In this document: positions 1-4,904 of the stretch, one piece after another | How positions within the stretch are numbered: the stretch's first letter is position 1 | Layout: each line of letters begins with the position of its first letter | Origin: an uncultured Rhodanobacter sp. | Lineage (GTDB): Bacteria; Pseudomonadota; Gammaproteobacteria; Xanthomonadales; Rhodanobacteraceae | Length of the DNA: 8,910 nt | Reading direction: 5' to 3' | Assembly: GCA_903827735.1 (NCBI GenBank) | Contig: CAIKJM010000278.1 | Span: 1-8,910, forward strand | Notes under the pieces: model-generated | Told to the model about the DNA's origin: nothing | What the model saw: the letters and a program-made list of their open reading frames with translations, nothing else | The model's database searches: none | Position numbers and translations under genes: made by a program

Positions 1-708
1 GCCGGCGCGCATTACGCCTGGCTGGTGATCGTGCTGAGCCTGGTTGCGATCGTCTACATCGGCTATGTCGCGCTGGTGCAGGAGGACATGAAGAAGCTGG
101 TGGCGTATTCGTCGATTGCTCATATGGGCTTCGTGACGCTGGGCATTTTCATCGCCTTTCTCCTGATGCGCGATCCGGCCAGCGTGGACATGGCCAAGCT
201 CGGCATGCAAGGCGCCATGATCCAGATGATTTCGCACGGCTTCGTGTCGGGCGCGATGTTCAGCTGCATCGGCGTGATGTACGACCGCATGCACACGCGC
301 CAGATCAAGGATTACGGCGGTGTCATCAACGTGATGCCGTGGTTCGGCTTTTTCTACGTGCTGTTTGCCATGGCCAACTGCGGCCTGCCGGGCACCAGCG
401 GGTTCGTCGGCGAGTTCATGGTGATTCTGGCCAGCTTCAGCGCCAATCCGTGGATTGCGCTATTCGCCGCGTTCACGCTGATCATCGGCGCGGCCTACAC
501 GCTGTGGATGGTGAAGCGCGTGCTTTGGGGCGACATCACCAATCCGCACGTGGCCGAGATGAAGGAGATCAATGGTCGCGAGACGTTGGTGCTGATCGCC
601 TTCGCCGCCGCGGTACTGGCGCTCGGCGTCTGGCCGCAGCCGTTGGTCCACCTGATGGACACCTCGGTGTCGCATCTGGTGCAGCAGCTTGCCATTCACA
701 AGATTTGA
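1..708 (+). CDS. nuoM: NADH-quinone oxidoreductase subunit M, C-terminal part (5' end outside window)
   Basis: This is the last 235 codons of a gene that begins before the window; frame 1 is open from the first base to the TGA at 706-708. NuoM is one of three antiporter-like, proton-pumping membrane subunits of respiratory complex I. The fragment is a run of hydrophobic helices. It contains the family signature QEDMKKLVAYSSIAHMG (fragment residues 27-43, including the conserved Lys and His) and, later, GTSGFVGEF, whose Glu (fragment residue 138) matches the essential Glu of the distal proton channel (E407 in E. coli). The usual family length is about 500 residues, so a little under half is present. 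nuoN follows after 12 bp, as at the end of standard nuo operons. The family is certain; distinction from the paralogues NuoL and NuoN rests on the GTxxFVGEF motif and on gene order. Confidence 0.96.
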   Translation, partial: AGAHYAWLVIVLSLVAIVYIGYVALVQEDMKKLVAYSSIAHMGFVTLGIFIAFLLMRDPASVDMAKLGMQGAMIQMISHGFVSGAMFSCIGVMYDRMHTRQIKDYGGVINVMPWFGFFYVLFAMANCGLPGTSGFVGEFMVILASFSANPWIALFAAFTLIIGAAYTLWMVKRVLWGDITNPHVAEMKEINGRETLVLIAFAAAVLALGVWPQPLVHLMDTSVSHLVQQLAIHKI

Positions 709-720
709 TCGGGACCAACC

Positions 721-2175
721 ATGCCGAATTTGAATGACATCAGCATCATGGCCCCGGAGTTTTTCCTGGTTGGCGCAGCGTGCGTATTGTTGTTGCTTGA
801 CGCTTTCATGACGCTGAAAGAGCGCCCTTGGTTGCACTGGATCGCTATCGCGGTGCTGCTGGTGGGGGTCTACCTCGTTGTCGCCGGCCAGCCAGCGCAG
901 ACGGTCACTGCCTTCGGCGGCATGTTCGTGCGTGATCGCGTTGCCGAGATCCTTAAGGTCTTCGCCTTGCTCACCACGGCCATCGTTTTCGTGTACGCCA
1001 GGCCGTATCTGATTGACCGCAAGCTGGTGAACGGCGAGTTTTATACGCTGATGATCTTCGCGGTGATCGGCGTCATGCTGCTGGTGTCTGCCGGCAGTCT
1101 GGTCACGGTGTACCTGGGACTGGAGCTGCTGTCGCTGTCGTCGTATGCGCTGGTGGCATTGAATCGCGACGCCCGGCTGCCGTCGGAAGCGGCGATCAAG
1201 TATTTCGTGCTGGGTGCGTTGGCCTCGGGCATGCTGCTGTACGGTATGTCGATGGTTTACGGCGCGTCGGGCATGGGCGGTACGCCGACGCTGGATTTGG
1301 CGCAGCTGCACCACGTCACGTCGTACACCACGGCGCCGAAACTGCTGCTGTTCGGGCTGATCTTCATGATCGTCGGTATCGGCTTCAAGCTGGGCGCCGC
1401 GCCGTTCCACATGTGGATTCCGGACGTATATCAGGGTGCGCCGACGCCGGTCACCGCGTTTATCGCGTCGGGTTCCAAGCTGGCGGCGTTCGGCATGGCG
1501 TATCGCCTGCTCGATGCCGGCATGGGCGACCTGGCGCACCAGTGGCAGCTGATGCTGGCGGTACTGGCGGTGCTTTCGCTTGCGATAGGTAACCTGGTCG
1601 CGATCGTGCAGACCAATCTGAAGCGTCTGCTGGCCTATTCGACCATCTCGCATATGGGCTATCTGCTGCTCGGCCTGTCGGCTGCCAGCCCGGAGGGCTA
1701 TGCCGCGGCGATGTTCTATGCGATCTGCTACGCGCTGATGAGCGTGGCGGCATTCGGCGTGATTCTGGCGCTGGCACGATCGGGCTTCGAGTGCGAGGAG
1801 ATTTCCGATCTGAAAGGCCTGAATCAGAAGTCGCCCTGGCTGGCCTTTTTGATGATGCTGGCGATGTTCTCGCTGGCCGGCGTGCCGCCGCTGGTCGGCT
1901 TCTGGGCCAAGGTGCTGGTGCTGGAGTCGGCGATTCACGCCAACATGCTGTGGCTTTCGCTGGTGGGCGTGGTGTTTGCCATCATCGGCCTTTACTACTA
2001 CCTGCACGTGGTCAAGGTGGTTTATTTCGACAAACCGTCCGAAGGCAGCGTGCTGGCCGCGAAGCCGGATGCGTCGCTACGGATCGTGCTGTCACTCAAT
2101 GCGCTGGCATTGCTGGCTCTGGGCCTGTTTTGGGGTCCCCTGCTGGGCTGGTGCCGCAGCGCGTTCGGGCTGTGA
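721..2175 (+). CDS. nuoN: NADH-quinone oxidoreductase subunit N
   Basis: A complete 484-residue subunit of the complex I membrane arm, an antiporter-like proton-translocating protein in the inner membrane. It is hydrophobic throughout, consistent with about 14 helices. By comparison with E. coli NuoN, the charged residues of the proton path appear to be present: E135 in LGLELLSL, K160 in EAAIKYF, K223 in GFKLGAAPFHMW, K253 in ASGSKLAAF and K397 in GFWAKV. The signature LKRLLAYSTISHMG is at residues 300-313. The ATG at 721 is preceded by GGGA at 711-714 with 6 nt spacing, and the length matches the family (about 485). A second in-frame ATG at 748 is a less likely start because it would trim the N-terminus. 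This is normally the last gene of the nuo operon, and the following 108-bp gap with a probable new promoter agrees with that. No clear intrinsic terminator for nuo is visible after it. Confidence 0.97.
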   Translation: MPNLNDISIMAPEFFLVGAACVLLLLDAFMTLKERPWLHWIAIAVLLVGVYLVVAGQPAQTVTAFGGMFVRDRVAEILKVFALLTTAIVFVYARPYLIDRKLVNGEFYTLMIFAVIGVMLLVSAGSLVTVYLGLELLSLSSYALVALNRDARLPSEAAIKYFVLGALASGMLLYGMSMVYGASGMGGTPTLDLAQLHHVTSYTTAPKLLLFGLIFMIVGIGFKLGAAPFHMWIPDVYQGAPTPVTAFIASGSKLAAFGMAYRLLDAGMGDLAHQWQLMLAVLAVLSLAIGNLVAIVQTNLKRLLAYSTISHMGYLLLGLSAASPEGYAAAMFYAICYALMSVAAFGVILALARSGFECEEISDLKGLNQKSPWLAFLMMLAMFSLAGVPPLVGFWAKVLVLESAIHANMLWLSLVGVVFAIIGLYYYLHVVKVVYFDKPSEGSVLAAKPDASLRIVLSLNALALLALGLFWGPLLGWCRSAFGL

Positions 2176-2241
2176 TCGTCCACCGCTTCATCGTCGGCAC
2201 CGTTCAATTGCATGTTTATGACTTTTTCGGTGGCCATTCGC

Positions 2242-2270
2242 TTGCAAGAAACCGGCCATACGATTAAACT
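2242..2270 (+). promoter_or_regulatory. Probable sigma-70 promoter for the initiator tRNA
   Basis: TTGCAA at 2242-2247 and TAAACT at 2265-2270 are separated by 17 bp. They match the -35 (TTGACA) and -10 (TATAAT) consensus at 4 of 6 positions each. Transcription would start near 2277, about 7 nt before the mature tRNA, which is a typical short 5' leader for RNase P to remove. The short inverted repeat TGGCC (2231-2235) / GGCCA (2254-2258) surrounds the -35 box, but it is too short to call an operator. The rest of the nuoN-tRNA gap shows nothing else recognisable. The call is inferred from motif and position only. Confidence 0.5.
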
Positions 2271-2283
2271 TCTCGGACTCTGA

Positions 2284-2360
2284 TGCGGGGTGGAGCAGTC
2301 TGGCAGCTCGTCGGGCTCATAACCCGAAGGTCGCAGGTTCGAATCCTGCCCCCGCTACCA
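2284..2360 (+). tRNA. Initiator tRNA-fMet (CAT anticodon)
   Basis: A complete 77-nt cloverleaf with encoded CCA (2358-2360). The anticodon CAT is at 2318-2320 in the loop CTCATAA. Initiator hallmarks are present: the anticodon stem has three consecutive G-C pairs (GGG/CCC) below the loop, the D stem carries the A11-U24 pair, and positions 1 and 72 are not a Watson-Crick pair. Here position 1 is T and position 72 is T, while E. coli has C1-A72. The T arm is GCAGG-TTCGAAT-CCTGC. The sequence is very close to E. coli metY/metZ. Formylated Met-tRNA carried by this molecule is the ligand of IF2, which is encoded downstream at 4905-7727. E. coli also places an initiator tRNA (metY) at the head of the rimP-nusA-infB operon. 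The antisense strand yields the familiar spurious peptide GAGFEPATFGL, another sign of a tRNA. Confidence 0.98.
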
Positions 2361-2363
2361 GAT

Positions 2364-2383
2364 CTTTCTTGATGCAAAGAAAG
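2364..2383 (+). other. Short hairpin competing with the tRNA terminator
   Basis: CTTTCTT (2364-2370) and AAGAAAG (2377-2383) form a perfect 7-bp stem with a 6-nt loop, starting 4 nt after the CCA of the tRNA. Its 3' arm shares bases 2380-2383 with the 5' arm of the terminator at 2380-2403, so the two stems cannot both form fully. It could act as a weak antiterminator or as a 3'-trailer processing element; which of these applies is not shown by the sequence. Confidence 0.4.
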
Positions 2384-2403
2384 CCTCCTCGTGAGGCTTT
2401 TTT
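2380..2403 (+). terminator. Intrinsic terminator after the initiator tRNA
   Basis: AAAGCCTC (2380-2387) pairs perfectly with GAGGCTTT (2393-2400) around the loop CTCGT, and the stem runs into six consecutive T residues (2398-2403). This is a standard Rho-independent terminator 20 nt after the end of the tRNA. It implies that most tRNA transcripts end here and that rimP onward depends on readthrough or on a separate promoter. I found no convincing -35/-10 pair between this point and rimP. Confidence 0.88.
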
Positions 2404-2488
2404 GTTGGGCGTTAGGCCATGCGGCGCTGGAATCGGATGTTTTGGGCGCGGTAAGGTGCGGTAGAGCAGATACATCGGCGGAGTAGGG

Positions 2489-2514
2489 AAATGGGCCGTT
2501 GGAGCCCTTTTTTT
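2489..2514 (+). terminator. Weak terminator-like hairpin upstream of rimP
   Basis: GGGC (2493-2496) pairs with GCCC (2504-2507), and with a T-T mismatch the stem can extend through AAA (2489-2491) and TTT (2509-2511). A run of seven T residues follows (2508-2514). The stem is short, so this is a weak candidate, but it would place a second termination point 56 nt before the rimP start, after the strong one at 2380-2403. The remaining bases of the 2404-2570 gap hold no gene or recognisable promoter. Confidence 0.35.
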
Positions 2515-2570
2515 GTTTCTGCAGTTCCCAGTTTGATGATGTGATTGACGGTGGTCTGGGAGACAAACCC

Positions 2571-3116
2571 ATGGATACAAAGGCATTGGCGGTGCGATTC
2601 AACGACGTTCTGGCCGATCTGCGGCTGGAATGCATCGGTGTGGAGTTCACCCCGTCGCATGGGCAGAGTACCCTTCGGGTTTATCTGGATCTTCTGGACA
2701 AGAGCGAACCCGGTGAGGCTGGCGCAGACGGTGAACGTCGCGAGGTAGGCATCGAGGATTGCGAAACGGCAAGCCGCGAGCTGTCGGCCCTGCTGGATGT
2801 CGAGGATCCGATTCCGGGCAACTATGTGCTGGAAGTGTCCTCGCCCGGCCTGGATCGTCCGCTGTTTAGCGCAGCACAATTTGCGAAAGTTGTCGGTCAG
2901 GAAATCAAGCTGCTGCTGAATGCGCCACTGGACGGTCGTCGGCGCCTGCGCGGCAAGCTGATCTCTGTTGAAGGCGAGCACATCACGCTGGAAGCCGAAG
3001 GCAAAACGTTCGCGTTCGAGCATTCGCTGGTGGATACCGCCCGCGTGGTGCCGGATTGGGTGGCGCTGGGTTATGCGCCGCAGCCCAAACGCGGCGGCAA
3101 GCCGGCCAGCAAGTGA
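2571..3116 (+). CDS. rimP: Ribosome maturation factor RimP
   Basis: A 181-residue protein of the RimP (YhbC) family, a cytoplasmic factor needed for maturation of the 30S subunit. The family core is clear: an N-terminal domain (about residues 1-97) with LRVYLD (35-40), the stretch IEDCETASRELSALLDVEDP (61-80) and the hallmark LEVSSPGLDRPLF (87-99), then a C-terminal SH3-like domain (about 100-160). Compared with E. coli RimP (about 150 residues), this one has roughly 12 extra, mostly charged residues around 43-58, between the strand LRVYLD and IEDC, and a basic tail (KRGGKPASK). Such lengthening is also my recollection of Xanthomonas RimP. The start is ATG 2571: GGGAG at 2558-2562 sits 8 nt upstream and homology begins there. 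The frame stays open upstream to a TTG at 2499, but that extension looks random and overlaps a T tract. It is the first protein gene of the nusA-infB operon. Confidence 0.95.
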   Translation: MDTKALAVRFNDVLADLRLECIGVEFTPSHGQSTLRVYLDLLDKSEPGEAGADGERREVGIEDCETASRELSALLDVEDPIPGNYVLEVSSPGLDRPLFSAAQFAKVVGQEIKLLLNAPLDGRRRLRGKLISVEGEHITLEAEGKTFAFEHSLVDTARVVPDWVALGYAPQPKRGGKPASK

Positions 3117-3133
3117 TTAAAGAATTGAATAGT

Positions 3134-3151
3134 GCGGCCATGGATGGCCGC
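3134..3151 (+). promoter_or_regulatory. Hairpin with CsrA/RsmA-like loop, rimP-nusA gap (first)
   Basis: GCGGCCA (3134-3140) pairs perfectly with TGGCCGC (3145-3151). If the innermost A-T pair is open, the loop is ATGGAT closed by C-G, so bases 3139-3146 read CATGGATG and fit the CANGGANG core of CsrA/RsmE binding hairpins. No T tract follows, so it is not a terminator. It lies 78 nt upstream of the nusA start codon. The structure is seen; the CsrA role is inferred. Confidence 0.45.
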
Positions 3152-3163
3152 TTCGTGATCCTG

Positions 3164-3181
3164 GCGTTCAGGGACGAACGC
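3164..3181 (+). promoter_or_regulatory. Hairpin with CsrA/RsmA-like loop, rimP-nusA gap (second)
   Basis: GCGTTC (3164-3169) pairs perfectly with GAACGC (3176-3181) around the hexaloop AGGGAC. Bases 3168-3177 read TCAGGGACGA, which fits the full published-type consensus A/U-CANGGANG-U/A for CsrA/RsmE sites, with the C-G closing pair. No T tract follows. It lies 12 nt after the first such hairpin and 47 nt before the nusA start codon. Confidence 0.48.
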
Positions 3182-3214
3182 AAAAGTCGACGTTTGGGAA
3201 GCCTGCGGGCGCCT

Positions 3215-3220
3215 ATGGAG
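3215..3220 (+). promoter_or_regulatory. nusA Shine-Dalgarno overlapping an ANGGA core
   Basis: GGAG at 3217-3220 lies 8 nt before the nusA ATG at 3229 and is a good ribosome binding site that fixes this start. With the bases before it, it reads ATGGAG, so an ANGGA core (3215-3219) sits directly on the Shine-Dalgarno sequence. This is the usual position of the repressing site in CsrA-controlled leaders. Confidence 0.6.
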
Positions 3221-3228
3221 TTGCTGCA

Positions 3229-4734
3229 ATGAGCAAAGAGCTTTTGCTGGTCGTTGATGCCGTCGCCAATGAAAAGGGCGTGCCGCGTGAAGTCATTTTC
3301 GAAGCCATGGAAGCCGCGCTGGCTTCGGCGGCGAAGAAGCGCTATCCGGACGAAGAGCCGGATATTCGCGTGTCCATCGACAGCGATACCGGCGAATACG
3401 AGACCTTTCGCCGCTGGGAAGTGATTGCCGACGATGGCGAGATGGAGTCGCCGTCCTATCAGCTGCGCCTGATGGACGCGATCGACGAGCGCCCGGGCGC
3501 CGAGGTCGGTGAATTCATCGAGCAGCAGGTCGAGAACGCCGAGTTCGGCCGCATCGCCGCGCAGGCCGCCAAGCAGGTGATCGTGCAGCGCGTGCGTGAA
3601 GCCGAGCGCCAGCAGGTGGTCGACGCCTTCGCCGATCGCGTGGGCGAGCTGGTCACCGGCATCGTCAAGCGCGTCGAGCGCGGCAATATCTATCTGGACC
3701 TGGGCAGCAATGCCGAGGCATTCATTCCGCGCGACAAGACGATTCCGCGCGAATCGGCCCGTGTCGGCGATCGCGTGCGCGGCTATTTGTATGAAGTGAA
3801 GTCCGAAGTGCGCGGTCCGCAGCTGTTCGTGTCGCGCGCCGCACCGGAGTTCATGATCGAGCTGTTCAAGCTCGAAGTGCCGGAAGTGGGCCAGGGCTTG
3901 GTCGAGATCAAGGGCTGCGCCCGCGATCCGGGCGACCGCGCCAAGATCGCCGTGCTGGCACACGACAGCCGTACCGATCCGATCGGCGCCTGCATCGGCA
4001 TGCGCGGTTCGCGCGTGCAGGCGGTGTCGAACGATCTCAACGGCGAGCGCGTCGACATCATCCTGTGGCACGAGAATCAGGCGCAGTTCGTCATCAATGC
4101 GATGGCGCCAGCCGAAGTGCAGTCGATCATCATGGATGAAGAAAAGCACTCGATGGACATCGCGGTGGCTGAGGACAAGCTGTCCCAGGCGATCGGTCGC
4201 GGCGGCCAGAACGTGCGTCTAGCTAGCAAGCTCACCGGCTGGCAGCTCAACGTGATGACCCAGGATCAGGTCACCGCCAAGAGCGAGTCCGAGCAGGAGG
4301 CCGCGCGCCAGCTGTTCATGGACAAGCTTGAAGTCGACCAGGAAATCGCCATTATCTTGGTGCAGGAAGGTTTCTCTAGCGTCGAAGAAATCGCCTACGT
4401 GCCGAGCGCCGAGCTGCTGGCCGTCGAGGGCTTCGACGAAGATATCGTCGAGGAACTCCGCGCCCGCGCCCGCGATGCGCTGCTCACCGAGGCACTGGCA
4501 GCGGAGGAGGGCGTGGGTGACCATCAGCCTTCCGACGAGTTGCTCGCGCTCGAGGGCATGGACGAAGCCACCGCCTATGCACTGGCGGCACGCGAAATCA
4601 GCACGCTGGACGACCTGGCCGATCAGGCCGTGGACGATCTGATCGATATCGAAGGCATGGACGAAGCGCGGGCCGCCGCCCTGATCATGGCTGCACGAGC
4701 GCCGATGATCGAACGGTTGGAGAAAGGCGGCTAA
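3229..4734 (+). CDS. nusA: Transcription termination/antitermination protein NusA
   Basis: A 501-residue NusA (E. coli 495), which binds RNA polymerase near the RNA exit channel and modulates pausing, intrinsic termination and antitermination on rRNA operons. Domains in order: N-terminal RNA polymerase-binding domain (about 1-135, beginning KELLLVVDAVANEKGVPRE); S1 domain (about 136-203, GIVKRVERGNIYLDLG); KH1 with the GMRG loop (257-260); KH2 with the GRGG loop (323-326, AIGRGGQNVRLA); and two C-terminal helical acidic repeats, about 366-425 and 435-497, each with the pattern LLA.EG.DE or LI.IEGMDEA. Both repeats are present, as in gammaproteobacteria; in E. coli the second contacts the alpha subunit C-terminal domain and masks the RNA-binding surface. 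ATG 3229 has GGAG 8 nt upstream. The 112-nt gap from rimP carries two hairpins with CsrA-like loops, which may control this gene. Confidence 0.98.
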   Translation: MSKELLLVVDAVANEKGVPREVIFEAMEAALASAAKKRYPDEEPDIRVSIDSDTGEYETFRRWEVIADDGEMESPSYQLRLMDAIDERPGAEVGEFIEQQVENAEFGRIAAQAAKQVIVQRVREAERQQVVDAFADRVGELVTGIVKRVERGNIYLDLGSNAEAFIPRDKTIPRESARVGDRVRGYLYEVKSEVRGPQLFVSRAAPEFMIELFKLEVPEVGQGLVEIKGCARDPGDRAKIAVLAHDSRTDPIGACIGMRGSRVQAVSNDLNGERVDIILWHENQAQFVINAMAPAEVQSIIMDEEKHSMDIAVAEDKLSQAIGRGGQNVRLASKLTGWQLNVMTQDQVTAKSESEQEAARQLFMDKLEVDQEIAIILVQEGFSSVEEIAYVPSAELLAVEGFDEDIVEELRARARDALLTEALAAEEGVGDHQPSDELLALEGMDEATAYALAAREISTLDDLADQAVDDLIDIEGMDEARAAALIMAARAPMIERLEKGG

Positions 4735-4749
4735 CCCGCGGACGAGGCT

Positions 4750-4766
4750 GCGCCCTGGATGGGCGC
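4750..4766 (+). other. GC-rich hairpin in the nusA-infB gap
   Basis: GCGCCC (4750-4755) pairs perfectly with GGGCGC (4761-4766) around the loop TGGAT, starting 15 nt after the nusA stop codon. No T tract follows. The loop sequence TGGATGG is shared with the first hairpin of the rimP-nusA gap (3134-3151), although here the A of the ANGGA core is missing. Confidence 0.5.
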
Positions 4767-4771
4767 GCCGA

Positions 4772-4795
4772 GAAAGGTTTCTTCGGAAGCCTTTC
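4772..4795 (+). other. 10-bp hairpin with cUUCGg tetraloop, nusA-infB gap
   Basis: The arm GAAAGGTTTC (4772-4781) pairs with GAAGCCTTTC (4786-4795) over ten positions, with a single G-U pair, around TTCG. The closing pair is C-G, giving the exceptionally stable cUUCGg tetraloop. What follows (ACCAGGGATGG) is not a T tract, so it is not an intrinsic terminator. Plausible roles are an RNase III or stability element between the nusA and infB parts of the transcript, or part of an infB leader structure. Confidence 0.6.
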
Positions 4796-4841
4796 ACCAG
4801 GGATGGCGGTGGCGGTGCAACTTATCGCGGCACAGTCGACA

Positions 4842-4875
4842 AGGACCGAGAGGTCTTCAGGACCCGAAACGGTCC
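4842..4875 (+). promoter_or_regulatory. Alternative-pairing arms in the infB leader
   Basis: Four complementary arms lie in a row: GGACC (4843-4847), GGTC (4852-4855), GGACC (4860-4864) and GGTCC (4871-4875). Pairing 1 with 2 gives a hairpin with a GAGA (GNRA-type) loop, and pairing 3 with 4 gives a second hairpin with loop CGAAAC. Instead, 1 can pair with 4 while 2 pairs with 3, giving one nested stem. The element ends 15 nt before the infB Shine-Dalgarno sequence. The pairings are seen in the sequence; any switching role is inference. Confidence 0.4.
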
Positions 4876-4890
4876 AAGCGCGGAAACGGC

Positions 4891-4894
4891 GGAG
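4891..4894 (+). promoter_or_regulatory. infB Shine-Dalgarno sequence deciding the start at 4905
   Basis: GGAG at 4891-4894 sits 10 nt before ATG 4905, where homology with the IF2 N-terminus begins. The frame is open further upstream to an ATG at 4803, but the only purine run there (AGGG, 4799-4802) directly touches that ATG and is too close to act as its ribosome binding site. Confidence 0.7.
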
Positions 4895-4904
4895 CAACAA
4901 CACG

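Noticed and set aside
2460..2469. GGTAGAGCAG, resembling a tRNA D arm
   Set aside because: No acceptor stem, anticodon arm or T arm can be built around it, so there is no second tRNA or tRNA remnant that I can support.
2499..2570. TTG start giving RimP 24 extra residues
   Set aside because: The extension (EPFFCFCSSQFDD...) is unlike RimP and lies on a T-tract hairpin, while ATG 2571 has GGGAG 8 nt upstream and matches the family N-terminus.
2317..2586. Minus-strand reading frame ending in AGAGFEPATFGL
   Set aside because: This peptide is a well-known artefact of translating the antisense of a tRNA T arm; it overlaps the initiator tRNA and its terminator. The other minus-strand frame here, with GGRIRTCDLR, is the same artefact in another frame.
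4803..4904. Upstream in-frame start for IF2, adding 34 residues
   Set aside because: The extra residues show no IF2 homology, the purine run before ATG 4803 directly touches it, and the stretch includes the hairpin-rich leader. ATG 4905 has GGAG at a usable distance and the standard SDTIKQLA-type N-terminus.
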